Shown in pieces: positions 12,925 through 24,679 of a stretch of DNA of 64,000 nt. Origin of the DNA: Eutypa lata (lineage: Eukaryota; Ascomycota; Sordariomycetes; Xylariales; Diatrypaceae). Where the stretch lies: positions 1,178,001 to 1,242,000 of the forward strand of contig JAKULF010000001.1 in assembly GCA_022661535.1 (NCBI GenBank). The letters run 5' to 3'. Each line of letters begins with the position of its first letter. Positions within the stretch are counted from its first letter, which is position 1. The notes under the pieces are model-generated. The model saw nothing but the letters and a program-made list of their open reading frames with translations, was not told where the DNA came from and searched no databases. The position numbers were made by a program, and so were the translations under genes.

Positions 12925-14619
12925 GATGCCCTGTACATATATCAGCCCGATCGCGGCGTCGGCTACCCAATAGCTCGAGTTAAGACCGAATCTAGCATTA
13001 ATTCTTATTGTACAGGTCGACGTCGATTCAAGGACTCGGTCGAGGTGTATTCTAACCAGGATATTCTTTTGATCATAAATTCAGACTATAATAAATTACA
13101 CTTCCTAGCAGAGGCAGATTGAATGTCTTGGTATATAAAGAGTGCCCATAGTATATTTGGTATTGGTATGTTCTCATTAAGAAATGGGAGAGAAGCGAGA
13201 GATGAAGACATGGTACAAACATCACACATAATCATTGTTAAGTATGCAGGTATGACACAATGGAGGTAGACAATACGAGGCTGTGTTGTTGGCCAAAAAT
13301 GAGGCCGTTAGAAGCTGCACAAGGAGTGTCCGAGATGTAACGCTGTGTGACCAATCCAATTCCATGACAGGCACTTGGCGGCTTTAAGGAAGAGCGAAAG
13401 GCTAGGAACGGGAGCTTGTGAGGTTCTGTAAGCAACAGAAAAGGCCGCTCGAGGCGGCTGATGTTGGGCGGTTTTTTAAAGATCTTGGCGGGGCGCAGTA
13501 CTGGCGTGGACTGTCATTGGGGCAATTTGAGTCCACTGTGATAACAAGTGGAGTTGAGCCCAAGTCCCCGGAGTGGACTTTTTCTCTTGAGGTTCGGATC
13601 GTTTATCAGCGGTAACTATGTGGAGCCAAACATGACGAGATGATATGTAGTATGTAGGAATGAGGGGTGAGCCTGAGGGGTTACATGGCGTTCCTACCGA
13701 TGAACCAGTAGGTAAGATGTAGGTATGTAAGTAACCAATCTGGCATCACGTCATGAACCTATAAAATATCTTACAAAGTGTTTGCATTGCAATTCTGTAA
13801 AAACCTAACTAGCAGACCAGTTGCGTGGAATGTAGGCTTGCCACGTTAAGCAGGTTCTACGACCTTTCTGAAGGATGCGTACCGCATTATACAGATATGT
13901 ATGACACCCCCAGAACAGCTGGAGGGGCAATGCATGCATGGCATGCAGCGCGTGCTCATTGCGGCCGCTATTCAACTCCGCCTCTAATTGTTTGCGGAAC
14001 ATGCAGAACATGTCGTAATCCGATGTGGCTGTGGAAAACCACGATGATCAGGCCTCCGTTCCGTCATCATCAATATCGTATGATAGTCTTTTACTCATGG
14101 TATGTATATGAATTATTATTGGCGAACGTATAATGATCACCCGAAGAGCCTGGGGAGGCTCGTTTTTAGTAGGTACAAAGCACTGGAAGGAATGTCTTCT
14201 ACACAGATGTGTAGTACGAAGCGCTCTAACATTAGTAGCGATTGTGAATGTGACAGGAATGACTGAAAGGGGGACCACGCCACATCATAGTAATCAAGTA
14301 ATAGAATTTAGGGAAAGTATGTAAGGTATGTAGATATATAATAATTCCATTCTATCATTCATTCATGCTATCTCCGGTGTGTCCCTTGGAAGGAGATGTG
14401 GGTCATTACTTAACGTTAGTCACTTTACAAACCTAATCGAATGCCCGAGCCTCGGCACCTAACAGGAATCAACTATTTTACAAGCGGTACTACGATTGGC
14501 TGTTATATATCTCAACTCCTTATACAAGCAGTTATACTTGATACTTAACCGTATTTAAACCTTTTAATGTTATAGCATCAACTTTTTTCTTTCAATAGGA
14601 CCGGGTAAAGAAGAAGAAA
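12925..14619. other. Intergenic between divergent genes
   Basis: This 1.7 kb stretch separates the modin-like gene (leftward) from the histidine phosphatase gene (rightward), so it holds both promoters. No protein family was recognised in any frame. Confidence 0.5.
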
Positions 14620-15570
14620 ATGCCGGTTACCGAGATCCTCTTACTGAGGCACGGCCATCGAATGGCCTGGATGCTGGATCCTAGTACAGGCGAATACTCA
14701 TCCACCCACCCATTCCCAACGGGACTGCCCGCAGACCCGCCACTAGCTGCGCACGGCGTCGGCCAGGCTGAGGAGACGGGCGTTTACTTCAGCAAAGAGC
14801 TGTCCGAGAAGGTCGCCCAGGACCGCCTTCGCATCTACTCCAGCCTTTTCTACCGGTGTCTGGAGACGCTGCGGCCGACGGTACTGCGACTCCGGGAAGA
14901 GGGCGGCGCCGCTGCCTCGAATCTGACGGTGCGCGGCGAGCGGGGAGTCGGTGAATGGTTCGGCAAGGCCTGGTTCGAGCAGCCCGCCCCCGCGGAACCC
15001 GCTAGGTTGCGGAAAGAGTTCTTCCCCTTCCTCGACGATCAGTACCAGTCTTTGCTCATTCCGGATCGGCACGGTGAGCGGATAGTCGAGGTTCATGATC
15101 GCCTCGCGAAGGCGCTTTCTCTGCTCGTCAAAGATGTCGATCGGGAGTATGAGAAACAAGGTCGTGCCGACGAGCCCGTCACCTTGCTCCTCTGCGGACA
15201 CGCAGCACAGATCGTATCCTCAGGGCGGGTGCTCACAGGCCTAGTCCCAGATGACTTGGATGAAGACGACTTCCAGTGTTACACATGTGGCATTAGCAAA
15301 TTCGTCAGAAGAGACGCGAGCGGTGGCGGGAAAGAATGGTCGGATTCAGATTATCTCAACTGGAAGACGAATGGCGGCGTCGCTGGTGGATGGGACTGTG
15401 TTCTGAACAGCTGGTGCGGGCATCTGCGCAATGGTGAGGAGCGGGGATGGCATTTTCATGGCGATGAGAGTTTTGACTCCTACGGCGCGGGAGCTGCTCA
15501 GGGGCCGATTGTGGCTGATGGAAGCTTCGCATCACCAAAGGATGGCCAAACAAGTCAAGTGAAACTTTAA
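14620..15570 (+). CDS. Histidine phosphatase (phosphoglycerate-mutase-like)
   Basis: Single exon, 316 residues; the start ATG follows an A-rich leader (AGAAGAAAATG). The N-terminal LLLRHGHR supplies the catalytic His (H11) and Arg (R10) of the RHG motif. A second Arg lies in YSSLFYRCLETLRP (R79), a likely acid in RGVGEWFG (E112), and the second catalytic His in LLLCGHAAQ (H194). The order and spacing fit branch-1 histidine phosphatases. Relatives in fungi include general phosphomonoesterases and the phosphatase-like TFIIIC subunit, so the substrate cannot be assigned. The last 80 residues form an acidic, Gly/Trp-rich tail (DDLDEDDFQCYTCGISKF). The gene appears intact and unlinked to its neighbours. 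Confidence 0.85.
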   Translation: MPVTEILLLRHGHRMAWMLDPSTGEYSSTHPFPTGLPADPPLAAHGVGQAEETGVYFSKELSEKVAQDRLRIYSSLFYRCLETLRPTVLRLREEGGAAASNLTVRGERGVGEWFGKAWFEQPAPAEPARLRKEFFPFLDDQYQSLLIPDRHGERIVEVHDRLAKALSLLVKDVDREYEKQGRADEPVTLLLCGHAAQIVSSGRVLTGLVPDDLDEDDFQCYTCGISKFVRRDASGGGKEWSDSDYLNWKTNGGVAGGWDCVLNSWCGHLRNGEERGWHFHGDESFDSYGAGAAQGPIVADGSFASPKDGQTSQVKL

Positions 15571-16255
15571 ATGATGTCCTTAGTTAATCTGGTCTCGCTA
15601 GTCTTCTACAACAGTATAGACCTAATTACTTAAGTATACAATCAACCAATCTCTGGGTTTTCGTTCTTAGATGTTATCTCCGAATGATCTAATAATCAAT
15701 CATATCTCGGGGATCAGTTCCACTGAAGAACTTGCCGCTAACTAGAGTAGATGCCGCCCGGCGCTAAAGTAAATGTGACCTCACCCTCGCTCTCGGAAAC
15801 CCTAAAGCCCGCGCGCGCTAAAGGAGTTAGACTTCTTAGGTAAGAGGTATCTTCACGGACTTAAGGCTATAGAGAAGTGATCGCTTTGTTCTTAGCTAGC
15901 ACATACAGGTCAAGCCTCCTTTCAACTATGCCTGTTTCTACTTGCTCGCCGGGCATGTACACATCGCAATGCCACAACCTGCAGCGGGAAAAGCAATACA
16001 GTATGAAGGCCAAGGCCGCTAAATCTCGCCTCTTTGCTAAATGCTATATCCGCTGGATATCGTCGTGAGGGATGGACAGAACAGCAATGTTGGGCTTCTT
16101 TCGAGGGCTTTCCCCACGGGTAGGGGACGGGTATAAGAGGCCTACAGATTCCAAGCATCATTATTTCACCACGAGCCTAGTATTTATCGTATCAACGCAA
16201 GCTATAGCACATCCATCGTTTGCTGTTTTCAAACCACAGTTCTTCGCTTTTCAAA
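15571..16255. other. Intergenic, promoter of the aldo/keto reductase
   Basis: Both neighbours are transcribed rightward, so this carries the phosphatase 3' end and the AKR promoter. It contains a short alternating CG run near 15810 and nothing else recognisable. Confidence 0.5.
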
Positions 16256-17484
16256 ATGGGATACACTATTCTCGGAAGAGAGGTTGGGCCTATTGGCTAT
16301 GGTCTAATGGGCCTCACATGGAGTAGCACCACTCAAAGCACCGAGGAAGAGAAGATCGCTATCATGAAGGCAGCCTTAGAGGCCGGTGCGAACGCATGGA
16401 ATGGCGGAGAGTTCTACGGCACCTCCGTGAAGGACAACTCCCTGACCCTCCTCAAGAAGTACTTCGACAAGTACCCCGAAGACGCCGACAAGGTCAGCAT
16501 CAACATCAAGGGCGGGATCCGCTTCCCCCTCACCACCGACAACTCCCCGGCCTATATTCGCGAGAGTGGTAAGTAGTAAAACAAGTTAATATCTTACGTT
16601 TCTCGTTCTGATATAGAACCTTCTACAATATATGATGCAAAATTAAATACTAACTTGTTTTCACTAACGCAGTCGAGAACTCCATCGGCCTGCTCGAGGG
16701 CAAGGCCAAGATCGACATGTTCGAGATGGCCCGGCGGACCACCCAGACCGAGTATCTCGATTCGCTGCGTCTTCTCGACAGCTTCGCCAAGGAGGGGAAG
16801 ATCGGCGGCGTGGCGCTCTCTGAGGTCAACGCCAACACCATCCGCCAGGCGATGAAGATCACCAAGGTCGCCGCCGTCGAGGTCGAGATCTCCCTGTGGG
16901 TGACCGACGCGCTCAAGAACGGAGTCTGCGCAGCGTGTGCCGAGTTCGGGATCCCCATCTTTGCGTGAGTAGTCACCTAACTAGTTTATCAGATGCACGA
17001 ACATATCGCATTGCACCGGTTCCCAGCAATCTATGTCCCCTATCTACGTACCTATACTGACGTCCTGCGCAGTTATTCCCCGCTAGCCCACGGCATTCTC
17101 ACCGGTAAGATCAAGAGCTTCGAGGACTTCCCCGAAGGGAGTTTCGGGAAAATGCGCCCCCGCAACCAGGACAAGTACCTCAAGGCCAACCTCAAACTAG
17201 TTGAGAAGGTGGAGGAGTGGGCCGCGAAGAAGAATTGCACGCCCGCTCAGTTCGCCATCAACTGGGTAGCCAGCCTATCGAAGCGCCCCGGAATGCCCAT
17301 CATTATCCCCATCCCTGGAGCAGGGAGGTTGGAGAGGGTCAGGGAGAATAGCAAGGTAGTCGAGTTGACCAACAAGGACATGGACGAGGTTGACGCCTAC
17401 CTGAAGGACTTTACTCATGCCGGGGATGCGCTGAATGAGCATATGCTGGAGCTTACTGACAAGAACCAGTCTACTGAGATTTAA
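16256..17484 (+). CDS. Aldo/keto reductase, pyridoxal reductase-like
   Basis: Three exons: 16256..16568, 16673..16964 and 17073..17484. The introns are 104 and 108 nt (GTAAGT...CAG and GTGAGT...CAG). The product is 338 residues, close to the usual length of yeast pyridoxal reductases. I chose the ATG at 16256 (CAAAATGGG) because the protein then begins MGYTILGREVGPIGYGLMGL, the usual AKR start. The barrel follows: GANAWNGGEFYGT with the likely catalytic Tyr54, then VSINIKGGI with Lys85. DMFEMARRTT sits where most AKRs have the His, which is usual in the pyridoxal-reductase branch. IFAYSPLAHGILTG and IPIPGAGRLERVRE form the NADPH-binding C-terminal part. Expected reaction: NADPH-dependent reduction of pyridoxal or a related aldehyde in the cytosol. 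Confidence 0.88.
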
Positions 17485-18229
17485 TGCCGTCCAAAGAGAA
17501 GAGAAGCTAGCTCTCTTAGTGTAACACAACATAAGAGACTCCTACTCCTTTCTTTCTAGCAATCCCTAGCTATAGGCCATACCCTGCGTGCTTAGTTAGG
17601 TAGCCTCTATGTTTCACTGCATCTCTTGAAAAACCAGCTCTATCGCAATGTTACATTCGATCAAGATAGCGATATGTTGTGTCCCACACCGTATTCTCGG
17701 GCTGATCGAATCTTTATATTGAATCCATCCCGACTCAATCAGGTTGATGAAGTTGGTACTACAAACAGAAGCTACTTCTTGTAGTATAATTGGACTACTG
17801 GAATGATAGGTGTCCATCCCTTAGCGACTTATCTTGCCCTAGCCTCCAATATGCGACAACATCGTGCTCCGGAGTTCCGGACGCGCCCTGTATTAAGTCT
17901 CACCACGTCAGCGGCGCTTCATAGGCCACGATGTCTTACTTTGGGGTAGATCCCATCGGACGCCATCTTTAAATTTGCTTTTGGCGTTTAGTTGCGAATC
18001 AGTTAAAACTTGGCGGTTTTGCCATCTCCGCCCCCGTCGCTTTTAGTCGAGAAATACCGGACTGTTTCATCCTTGCACCTCACAACTCGTCCTCGATCCG
18101 ACCTGCCGGCTCTTTACCCTTCTTAATATATCCTCGATGAAATCGATGGATACTTTGAACCCTATCCTCTGAAACTTCCTAATAGCGAATCTAGAGCGAA
18201 CCAAACCCACGCGCCCCACCCTTTCTACG
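17485..18229. other. Intergenic, promoter of the MFS carrier
   Basis: This is the 3' end of the reductase gene and upstream DNA of the transporter, both rightward. No ORF of interest. Confidence 0.5.
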
Positions 18230-20443
18230 ATGGAAGTTTCTCCTCATGACAACGAGATGAAGCAGAGATCTACTGCATCATCATCATGCAACACCGACAC
18301 TCAAGTCGGAATTGTTTCAAATGGCGCCTGGACGATAGAGGAAGAAAAAGCGGTTACGAAGAAGTGAGCGATTATCATACGCCATTATTTTCACTTCAAC
18401 TAACTACCCAACTTAGAGTTGACTTCATTGTGATGCCTATGTTGATGGCGATTTACTTCACGTTTCAACTAGATAGGGCTAATATGTAAGAAGATGATTT
18501 GTTATCTATGATACCTATGCCCCTGAATGCTGATCATAGAAAGAGGGTTCGCCTTGACAGACAACTTCATGGCCGATGTGGGAATTACACAAGATTGGTT
18601 TAACGTTGGCCAGCAAGTCTTAGCTGCCGGTCTATCGTTACTTGAGGTAATACTACCTGATCGTATACATTACTACTGTCAGTACTTACCGGAATAGATC
18701 CCGAGCAACATGGTACTGTACCGGGTCGGGCCCCGGTCTTGGATTTCGTGCCAGATCATTGCATGGTAGGTACACTCTACTCGTCACGGACCAACATGGA
18801 ACGATATTTTTGCTAAGCGACCATGAAGGGGACTCGCTGCAGCATTCCAGGCCTTCCAGAAGGGTCTCGGAGCATACCTTTCCACGAGACTGTTACTCGG
18901 GTACGAATGTCCCATTCTTCAGCCCGGTTGGCCATAGTTCTAACTAGACAGACTTTTGGAAGCTGGATTTATGCCAGCTGCGCTATATACCCTTTCACAA
19001 TGGTACAAGAACACAGAGCTCAGTAGACGGTTTGCCGTCTTTTTCGCCGGTTACATACTCGGACAGGCCGTCAACGGTTTGCTCGCTTACGCAATGTTAG
19101 TGCCATACCAACGCCCTAAGATTGGTGTCCTCTCTTTTACCTAATCGTGGCACTTCACCTAGTTTACACATGCGCGGTGTCGGGAACTTGGCCGGCTGGC
19201 AGTGGCTATTCCTGGTATGTGTTAGCAATACAGCAGCACCTCCCCTACTATAGAATTACTTACATTCAGCTAGCTCGAAGGGACCTGGACAGTCATCATC
19301 GGTGCCGTTTTCGCATGCGTGTTTCCGGGGACGCCATCCCACCCCGTCACCATTACCGGGCTCCGTTACTTTACCGAACGAGAGACGTTCATTTTGCAGC
19401 AACGCATAATATTAGACGACTCGCATAAACGGACTCTTACACGGAGCATTCGATTGAAAGCCGTTTTCAAGACTGTAGGTTTACTATCACCGCCATGTAG
19501 AGTTCAAACAACTGTGAACTGACTGATGTTAGCTGGCGGATAGCAAGTTATGGCTACACTTCTTGATATCGCTCTGTGGCGCAATAACCGCGTCATCGTT
19601 TGCAGGATATGGACCAACTATCGTCAACTCCTTCGGCTATGATGCACTTGCTTCGAACGCACTCTTTTCCGTGGGGGACTGGGTCGGACTGGTTTTAGTC
19701 TTGATCGCCGGGTATATCGCGTAAGGGCATCTCCTCTACCAAGTCAAGCTTCACTCAGACTTAGTTATAATACAGTGACCGAACTGGCCGACGTGGTGTT
19801 ATAACCTTAGTTGGAACTGTGGTTATGTGGGCATTTGCTGTATGTCCCCTTGTTGCTCTTTCGCTACATATATTTACTCAGTCCCTTCCAGATTGGATTC
19901 AGGTGTCTCCCAGACAATGCCTCTCCGACTACGAAGTTCGTTGTAATGACCATGGTCAGGGCCAATTACAACTGGTGGAGTGAGTATCGGCCCTGAGTGC
20001 CCCTAAAGCCATTTTATACACGCTGATCAATGCTAGATTCGCTTAATGTGTCATGGCTATCGATCAATTCTCGTTCAGAGGAAGAGCGACCAATCAGACT
20101 GGTATGTCCAAGCAGTTTCATTCTTAAATAGGAGACCCGCCTAGCAGCTAATTGCGATTTTACCATCTCATAGGCTTTATGTACGATGGCAATAAACGCC
20201 TCGCTCATCGCCGGAGCTCAGACATTCCGATCAGATGACCGACCCTTTTACCACCGCGGATGGACAATTATTGTTGGGGTTCTATCTCTCGGCGTAGTGA
20301 GCGTGTGCACACTCTTGCTTCTATATATCATGTCGAATCGCAAGATTGCTCATCGGGTGCGAACTCTGGGGCCTGGCGTACATGAAGATGGGTATGCAAC
20401 TGAAGAAGTCACTATTCCTAGCAAGGAAACTTACAACTTCTGA
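18230..20443 (+). CDS. MFS transporter, allantoate permease (Dal5-like) family
   Basis: Reconstructed as 13 exons: 18230..18363, 18417..18485, 18544..18646, 18698..18765, 18829..18900, 18952..19095, 19163..19214, 19274..19474, 19533..19720, 19776..19839, 19892..19979, 20037..20101 and 20174..20443. All 12 introns are GT-AG, 51-72 nt. The product is 505 residues. The joined frame has no stop and shows the family landmarks in order: KKVDFIVMPMLMAIYF, FQLDRANIGFAL, LEIPSNMVLYRVGPRSW, FQAFQKGLGAYLSTRLLLG, EAGFMPAALYTLSQWYK, MRGVGNLAGWQWLFLLEG, FPGTPSH, GYIADRTGRRG and AQTFRSDDRP. The family moves anionic small molecules such as allantoate, nicotinate or vitamins with protons across the plasma membrane; the substrate here is unknown. 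An apparent stop near 18941 lies inside an intron with a CTAAC branch site, so the gene is intact rather than decayed. Confidence 0.87.
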
Positions 20444-20924
20444 GAAGATCGAAGCACGGAAGTGCTTTACTCTTTCCCAAGTGGTGGATTCCGGAAATGG
20501 GTTCACCAGGCTGGTTTGAGTGCGCAAGGAGCTTTCGACTATTAGAGGCCCACTAGCTGTAATATACTTCCAATCCCCAAACCCGCAACATAGTTTAAGG
20601 GGAAGGCTATGCCGGATAACCTGGAGTTGGATACTTAACTGTGAACAGTTAATTCAAGTTGTCGTTGGAAATGGACATTCACGGTTAACCTTTCGCTAAT
20701 AGAAAGAGACAACAATACAATTATCATCACCGAATGTTTGTTTAGGATATCACGATCAAGTAATTTTCTCCTGTGCCATTCCAGTTCTGTAGACGGTGCG
20801 CTTTTTTCGGTGCCCTATTTATGAACTTAGCTACGATCTAGGGCTTGTAACATCCTGATACGATTCTTCATCGAAATGCTCAGCCGGCGAAATCGGAGTC
20901 ATCATCCACGAAACCCCATCTGTC
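20444..20924. other. Intergenic between convergent genes
   Basis: The 3' flanks of the MFS gene (plus) and the cysteine-rich gene (minus) meet here. No coding signal. Confidence 0.5.
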
Positions 20925-21994
20925 TCAGTCAAAACCTAATCGTTCCTGCAGTCTCTGTTCTCCCTGATGGGTGAAATGGTAGGCCTCACAGACACCGCCG
21001 CACCCGTCACACGCCAGACTTGCTCCGTACGAACATTTGTCACACTTGCTACAGTGCCACTCCCGCCACTCCATACACTCGCCGCACTTTCTACAGTGCC
21101 ACACATTCTATATAGACTCAAGTCAGCAATTGTCATGAAGGGGGAAAAGGAAAAGGTTGGGGGTTTGCTTACGTCTTCGTTGGTCCAAGACCCAAAGGAG
21201 TCTACAGGCCCTTGGCAGAATGAGAAGTAATATTCGCACTTGTCATCGAGGAAAGCCAGGCGAAGTAGCTTCATCTTCAGCTCTTCTTGCATATCGGGGT
21301 CACCCTCAGCTTGCTCCCAGGAACGCTTCCACGACGCAAGCTTCTTGCAGTTCTTAACTTCATACTCCAGCGTCCCTCCCCCTCCCTCTAGGACTTCACT
21401 AAAAAGCCAGTCCACATCCAAACTTCGTTGGAGGACTGGGTGTAGCTTCAACACCCAGGCTACGAAACAGGGATGCAGTTTGAGAGGCTGATCGGTTGTT
21501 CCGAAAATGTGCGCGAGGTTGTTGAAAGGGTTCTGACAAGCATCGTGGCAACCGCACACGGAGCTCGAACAAGGATACCCCCATTTGCTGCAAGAGCAGT
21601 TGCCGCACGGTGCTTTCTTCGCGTTGGCCGATCCACAGCGGCAGCGGACATCCGATTGCTTGGGAGGTTTGGGCATCTTCTCCGTCATTGGGGCATCTTT
21701 CTTGTAGCGGGGGTTACCACACGAGTCGATCGAATCGCTGTCGTCGTCCTCAGGATAGTCGCGATTGAAACCGAATTCTGGATCCTCGACCTCAAGATCG
21801 TAGCCTAGGGAAATATTGGCTTCGGCTAGACCCTGTTCTTGCCTAGGAGAAACCATAGGGCTGTCAGGCGCGTTCGGAGACGCGCTCGGGGACGTGCTCA
21901 GAGACGCGTTTGGTCCGGAGCAGTGGCGTTTAGATGATGCATCTGGCACGCTGCCTGGCGATGACGGTCGCTTCTCTCCGGCTAGTTGCTCCAT
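20925..21994 (-). CDS. Cysteine-rich CXC-like protein with C-terminal Cys/His tail
   Basis: Exons 21173..21994 and 20925..21107 with a 65 nt intron (21108..21172, GTAAGC...TAG); 334 residues. The N-terminal third is Ser/Pro-rich and acidic ([14 protein letters not shown]). Residues around 115-155 form a dense cysteine cluster: [20 protein letters not shown], then [20 protein letters not shown]. This spacing resembles one repeat of the tesmin/TSO1 CXC type, which binds zinc and often DNA. Splicing adds a second cluster with regular pairs ([36 protein letters not shown]), which looks like a separate metal-binding module. Unspliced reading would extend to 20936 in a frame with almost no cysteines, so the intron is well supported. 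Nuclear or chromatin role is inferred only from the CXC resemblance. Confidence 0.75.
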
Positions 21995-22392
21995 TGGATA
22001 TATTATGGGAGATCTGCAGTCAGAAGAGAGTGGAAGCTGATGTTGTGTCTCATGAGAAGTGTGACTTTAAATGCGGTGGAAGTTTAACAATATCTAAATA
22101 GGTATCTTATGATGTCAGCTGGTAACCTTAGGCTGCAACTGGCGTAATTTTAGGCCTCAGGTGGCAAAGCAAAAGTAAGGTATGAAAGTAAGGTATGAAT
22201 AGCATTACTCTAGAAAATCCGCATCAACGCAATGCAGCCCAACTTGAAGTACCTATAGGTAACGCACGTTGTAGGTAGAATCTCACAGAAAATTGTAAAA
22301 AGTTCAGTCTATATTAGTTCTCTTCAGATACTGGTAGTTTTGTTGCTATATACTAGCGACAAGGCTAATGGTGCTTGAATCAAAACCCCAAA
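21995..22392. other. Intergenic, promoter of the cysteine-rich gene
   Basis: Lies between two leftward genes. Contains a tandem GTAAGGTATGAA repeat near 22175-22200. No coding signal. Confidence 0.5.
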
Positions 22393-24679
22393 CTACCAAC
22401 TGCTTGACAAGATGTGTGATACCTTATGTTGAACCATTCGAGGACTTACATCCACATATGTACCTTGCCTAGTCATTAACATAACCGCCTTGTCATGAAA
22501 CCCCTCCCGTACCTCTATTGTGCGACAAGGAGTAGTTACTACCACCTTTATAATAGCACGTATATCTGCATCCAGCGTCGTATCTAGGATACATGCCAAA
22601 GCGTCAACGAGGTCTTCGACGTAACAGTCTCTTTCATAGGCATGGATTCCATCGATAACACAGAAAACCGTCATGTGTTCCGGGATCTGACGGACAAGCC
22701 AGGTAAATAAGTCGCAGAGATTGCTTATATTCGGGGAATCATAGTACTCGACCCACGAGAGATCAACGTGTTGATGCAGAATACTAGTATCGATGTCCCA
22801 TTGACAGAGGAGTTGAGCTATGAAACTCATCATCATGCTCCAGGGGCCCGATTCCGGATCCTCATTGTCGGCGTGGAGGCCACAGTGGTGTATCAGTGAT
22901 ATAAACTTCTGATTTCCCCTAAAGGCCATCCCAAGTGTTGAACAGAAGACGGAGAAGGGGGATATTTCGCGACTGCTGCTGGAGAATTCTCCTTGCACTA
23001 ACAGCTCCATCGACTTTGGTGACACCATCCATTCTCTGAACCGAGGGGCAGCGATCAGACTTTCCGTCGTGGCTCTTTCGTGAAAAGGGAGTCGTTCATT
23101 CTTCTCTATTATATGCTGCATATCCTCATTCTCGAAAGCGAAAACGCCGAAAATGTTCCAAAGATCCTCCAGCTTTATGCTCCAACCAGAAGTCACCTTT
23201 GGGGTGAGTGCTCGTTGTAGGTTGCTGGTCGTGTACTTTAAGTTGGTGACCTCTTGCTCTAGCATGTTGTTTCTTTTGTCAAGCTCTCCGTTTCGCTCTA
23301 CTTTTTCTTAAATTAGTGGGATTGTAACGAGTAACCATGGTAAAACAGGAAGTACGGATATATACACACCTCGCTCTTTGGCTTGATTTTTCTCAAACTC
23401 TTCTATCAGATGGTATATACTCGTCATACCAAGTTCAATGTCGGCAGCGTGGGCGTTCAAGTTTTGCATAATCTCAACTTGGCCATTTTTGAGAGATCTT
23501 TCAAGCTCTACAAGCTCCTTATGACCTATAGTTCTGGTGTTAACACAATTGCAAAGTTGAAATTAGAAGTGGCTCATAGGATCTTACGGTGTTCTGCGAT
23601 CCGCCAATTTTTCGCAGATTGCGACATATCGGCTTTTGTGGCCTCATAGCGGAGGCTCTCACTTTTGGCCATGATATCATCAAGACTGCTGATTACATCG
23701 GCTTCGTATTCATCGCCTTTAAACATGGCTGACAGTGCTTTCTTTCCTAGAAATAGTTAGAGACGTGTGAGCTCTTAGTGTAGACAAGGAAGACCGCTTA
23801 CCTTTGCATTTAAGATAGAAACCAATCAGTTTCTCAACAGCCCTGAGAGCAGATACAACGAGCTCCGTGCCAGCATCGTACACATTTGGATCTGATGGAA
23901 ACACAACTAAGAAGAGCTCAATGTCTCTAAACATGCTGTCTAGCTTCTCGAGTCCTTGTAAAATTCGCTTCCGGGCTTCGGATGCTCTCCTGATAGCCTT
24001 TAATATCTCCCGTTAGATCAACATCACTATAATGTATAGAAGGACAACTTACGTCCATAAGGAACTCCACGGTCCCACGGATAGGCGTAATATAGTCGAT
24101 GTCGGGGACAAGATTCCATGCTTGCTGTAGAGGGCCGATATTATCCGTGAAATGTCTCCACCCCTTTTTGACGTTCTTGGACCAACCCTTATTGCCCAAG
24201 TACTTTTCACGGCAGTTTTCCAGCAGTTGGTAGACTTGGTCCCAGTCTTCCAAGTCTCTAATGCTATGCTCATTGCCGTATCGACCCTTTGGCTCCACAT
24301 AGGTCTTCGCGAGTTTGCTCATCGCATCTGGGAATACCTTGTCCCAAAACCGCATTGAAAGTAAAATCTCCGGTGGTCCACGTACACTACGTGGCTTTAT
24401 AGGCACACGTACTTCCGTTTCAGGTTTATCGATGAACATCATATCAGAAGATGAAGGACTAGATGGAATATAGCGATCAAGCTTAGCATTATATATAGAA
24501 CTGTGCTGTGAAAAGGCCAGGTGAAATCGTGGAAGACGGTTGTCCACAAAGTCTACCGCAATGGGCCGATGGTGAAGCTCTGGTACTAAGTGTGAATCGA
24601 TCATGTTTATTTCTCCAAAAGGTGAAAGTACTGCAATAGGCCGTTGGCGGAGCTTTGGTTCCAAGTGTGAATCGTCCAT
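22393..24679 (-). CDS. STAND-like protein with DUF7708-type N-terminal domain
   Basis: Five exons: 24053..24679, 23802..23997, 23588..23746, 23370..23525 and 22393..23306. All introns are GT-AG; the product is 683 residues. After a variable leader, the domain runs from about 106 (LSMRFWDKVFPDAMSKLAKT) through EDWDQVYQLLENCREKYLG, WNLVPDIDYITPIRGTVEFL and MFRDIELFLVVFPSDPNVYD to LVVSALRAVEKLIGFYL. This arrangement is the N-terminal domain found on many fungal NLR/STAND-like proteins. A coiled-coil segment (KELVELERSLKNGQVEIMQN) follows. The C-terminal part has MELLVQGEFSSSSREISPFS, IAQLLCQWDIDTS and TVFCVIDGIHAYER, the last resembling a Walker B strand. I see no clear Walker A, so NTPase activity is doubtful. 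A role in non-self recognition is inference from family context. Confidence 0.72.
24557..24679. repeat. Imperfect tandem duplication at the 5' end of the STAND-like gene
   Basis: A segment of about 48 bp (around 24557-24603) recurs at about 24632-24678. In the encoded protein this gives DSHLEPKLRQRPIAV followed by DSHLVPELHHRPIAV within the first 45 residues. Divergence between copies suggests it is not recent. Confidence 0.6.

Noticed and set aside
18901..18951. Apparent stop codons in the MFS gene suggesting a pseudogene
   Set aside because: They fall within a GT-AG intron with a CTAAC branch site, and the spliced frame restores family sequence.
14620..20443. Possible biosynthetic gene cluster (reductase plus transporter, with more oxidoreductases beyond)
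   Set aside because: No backbone enzyme or pathway regulator is present in the window, and unrelated genes are interspersed.
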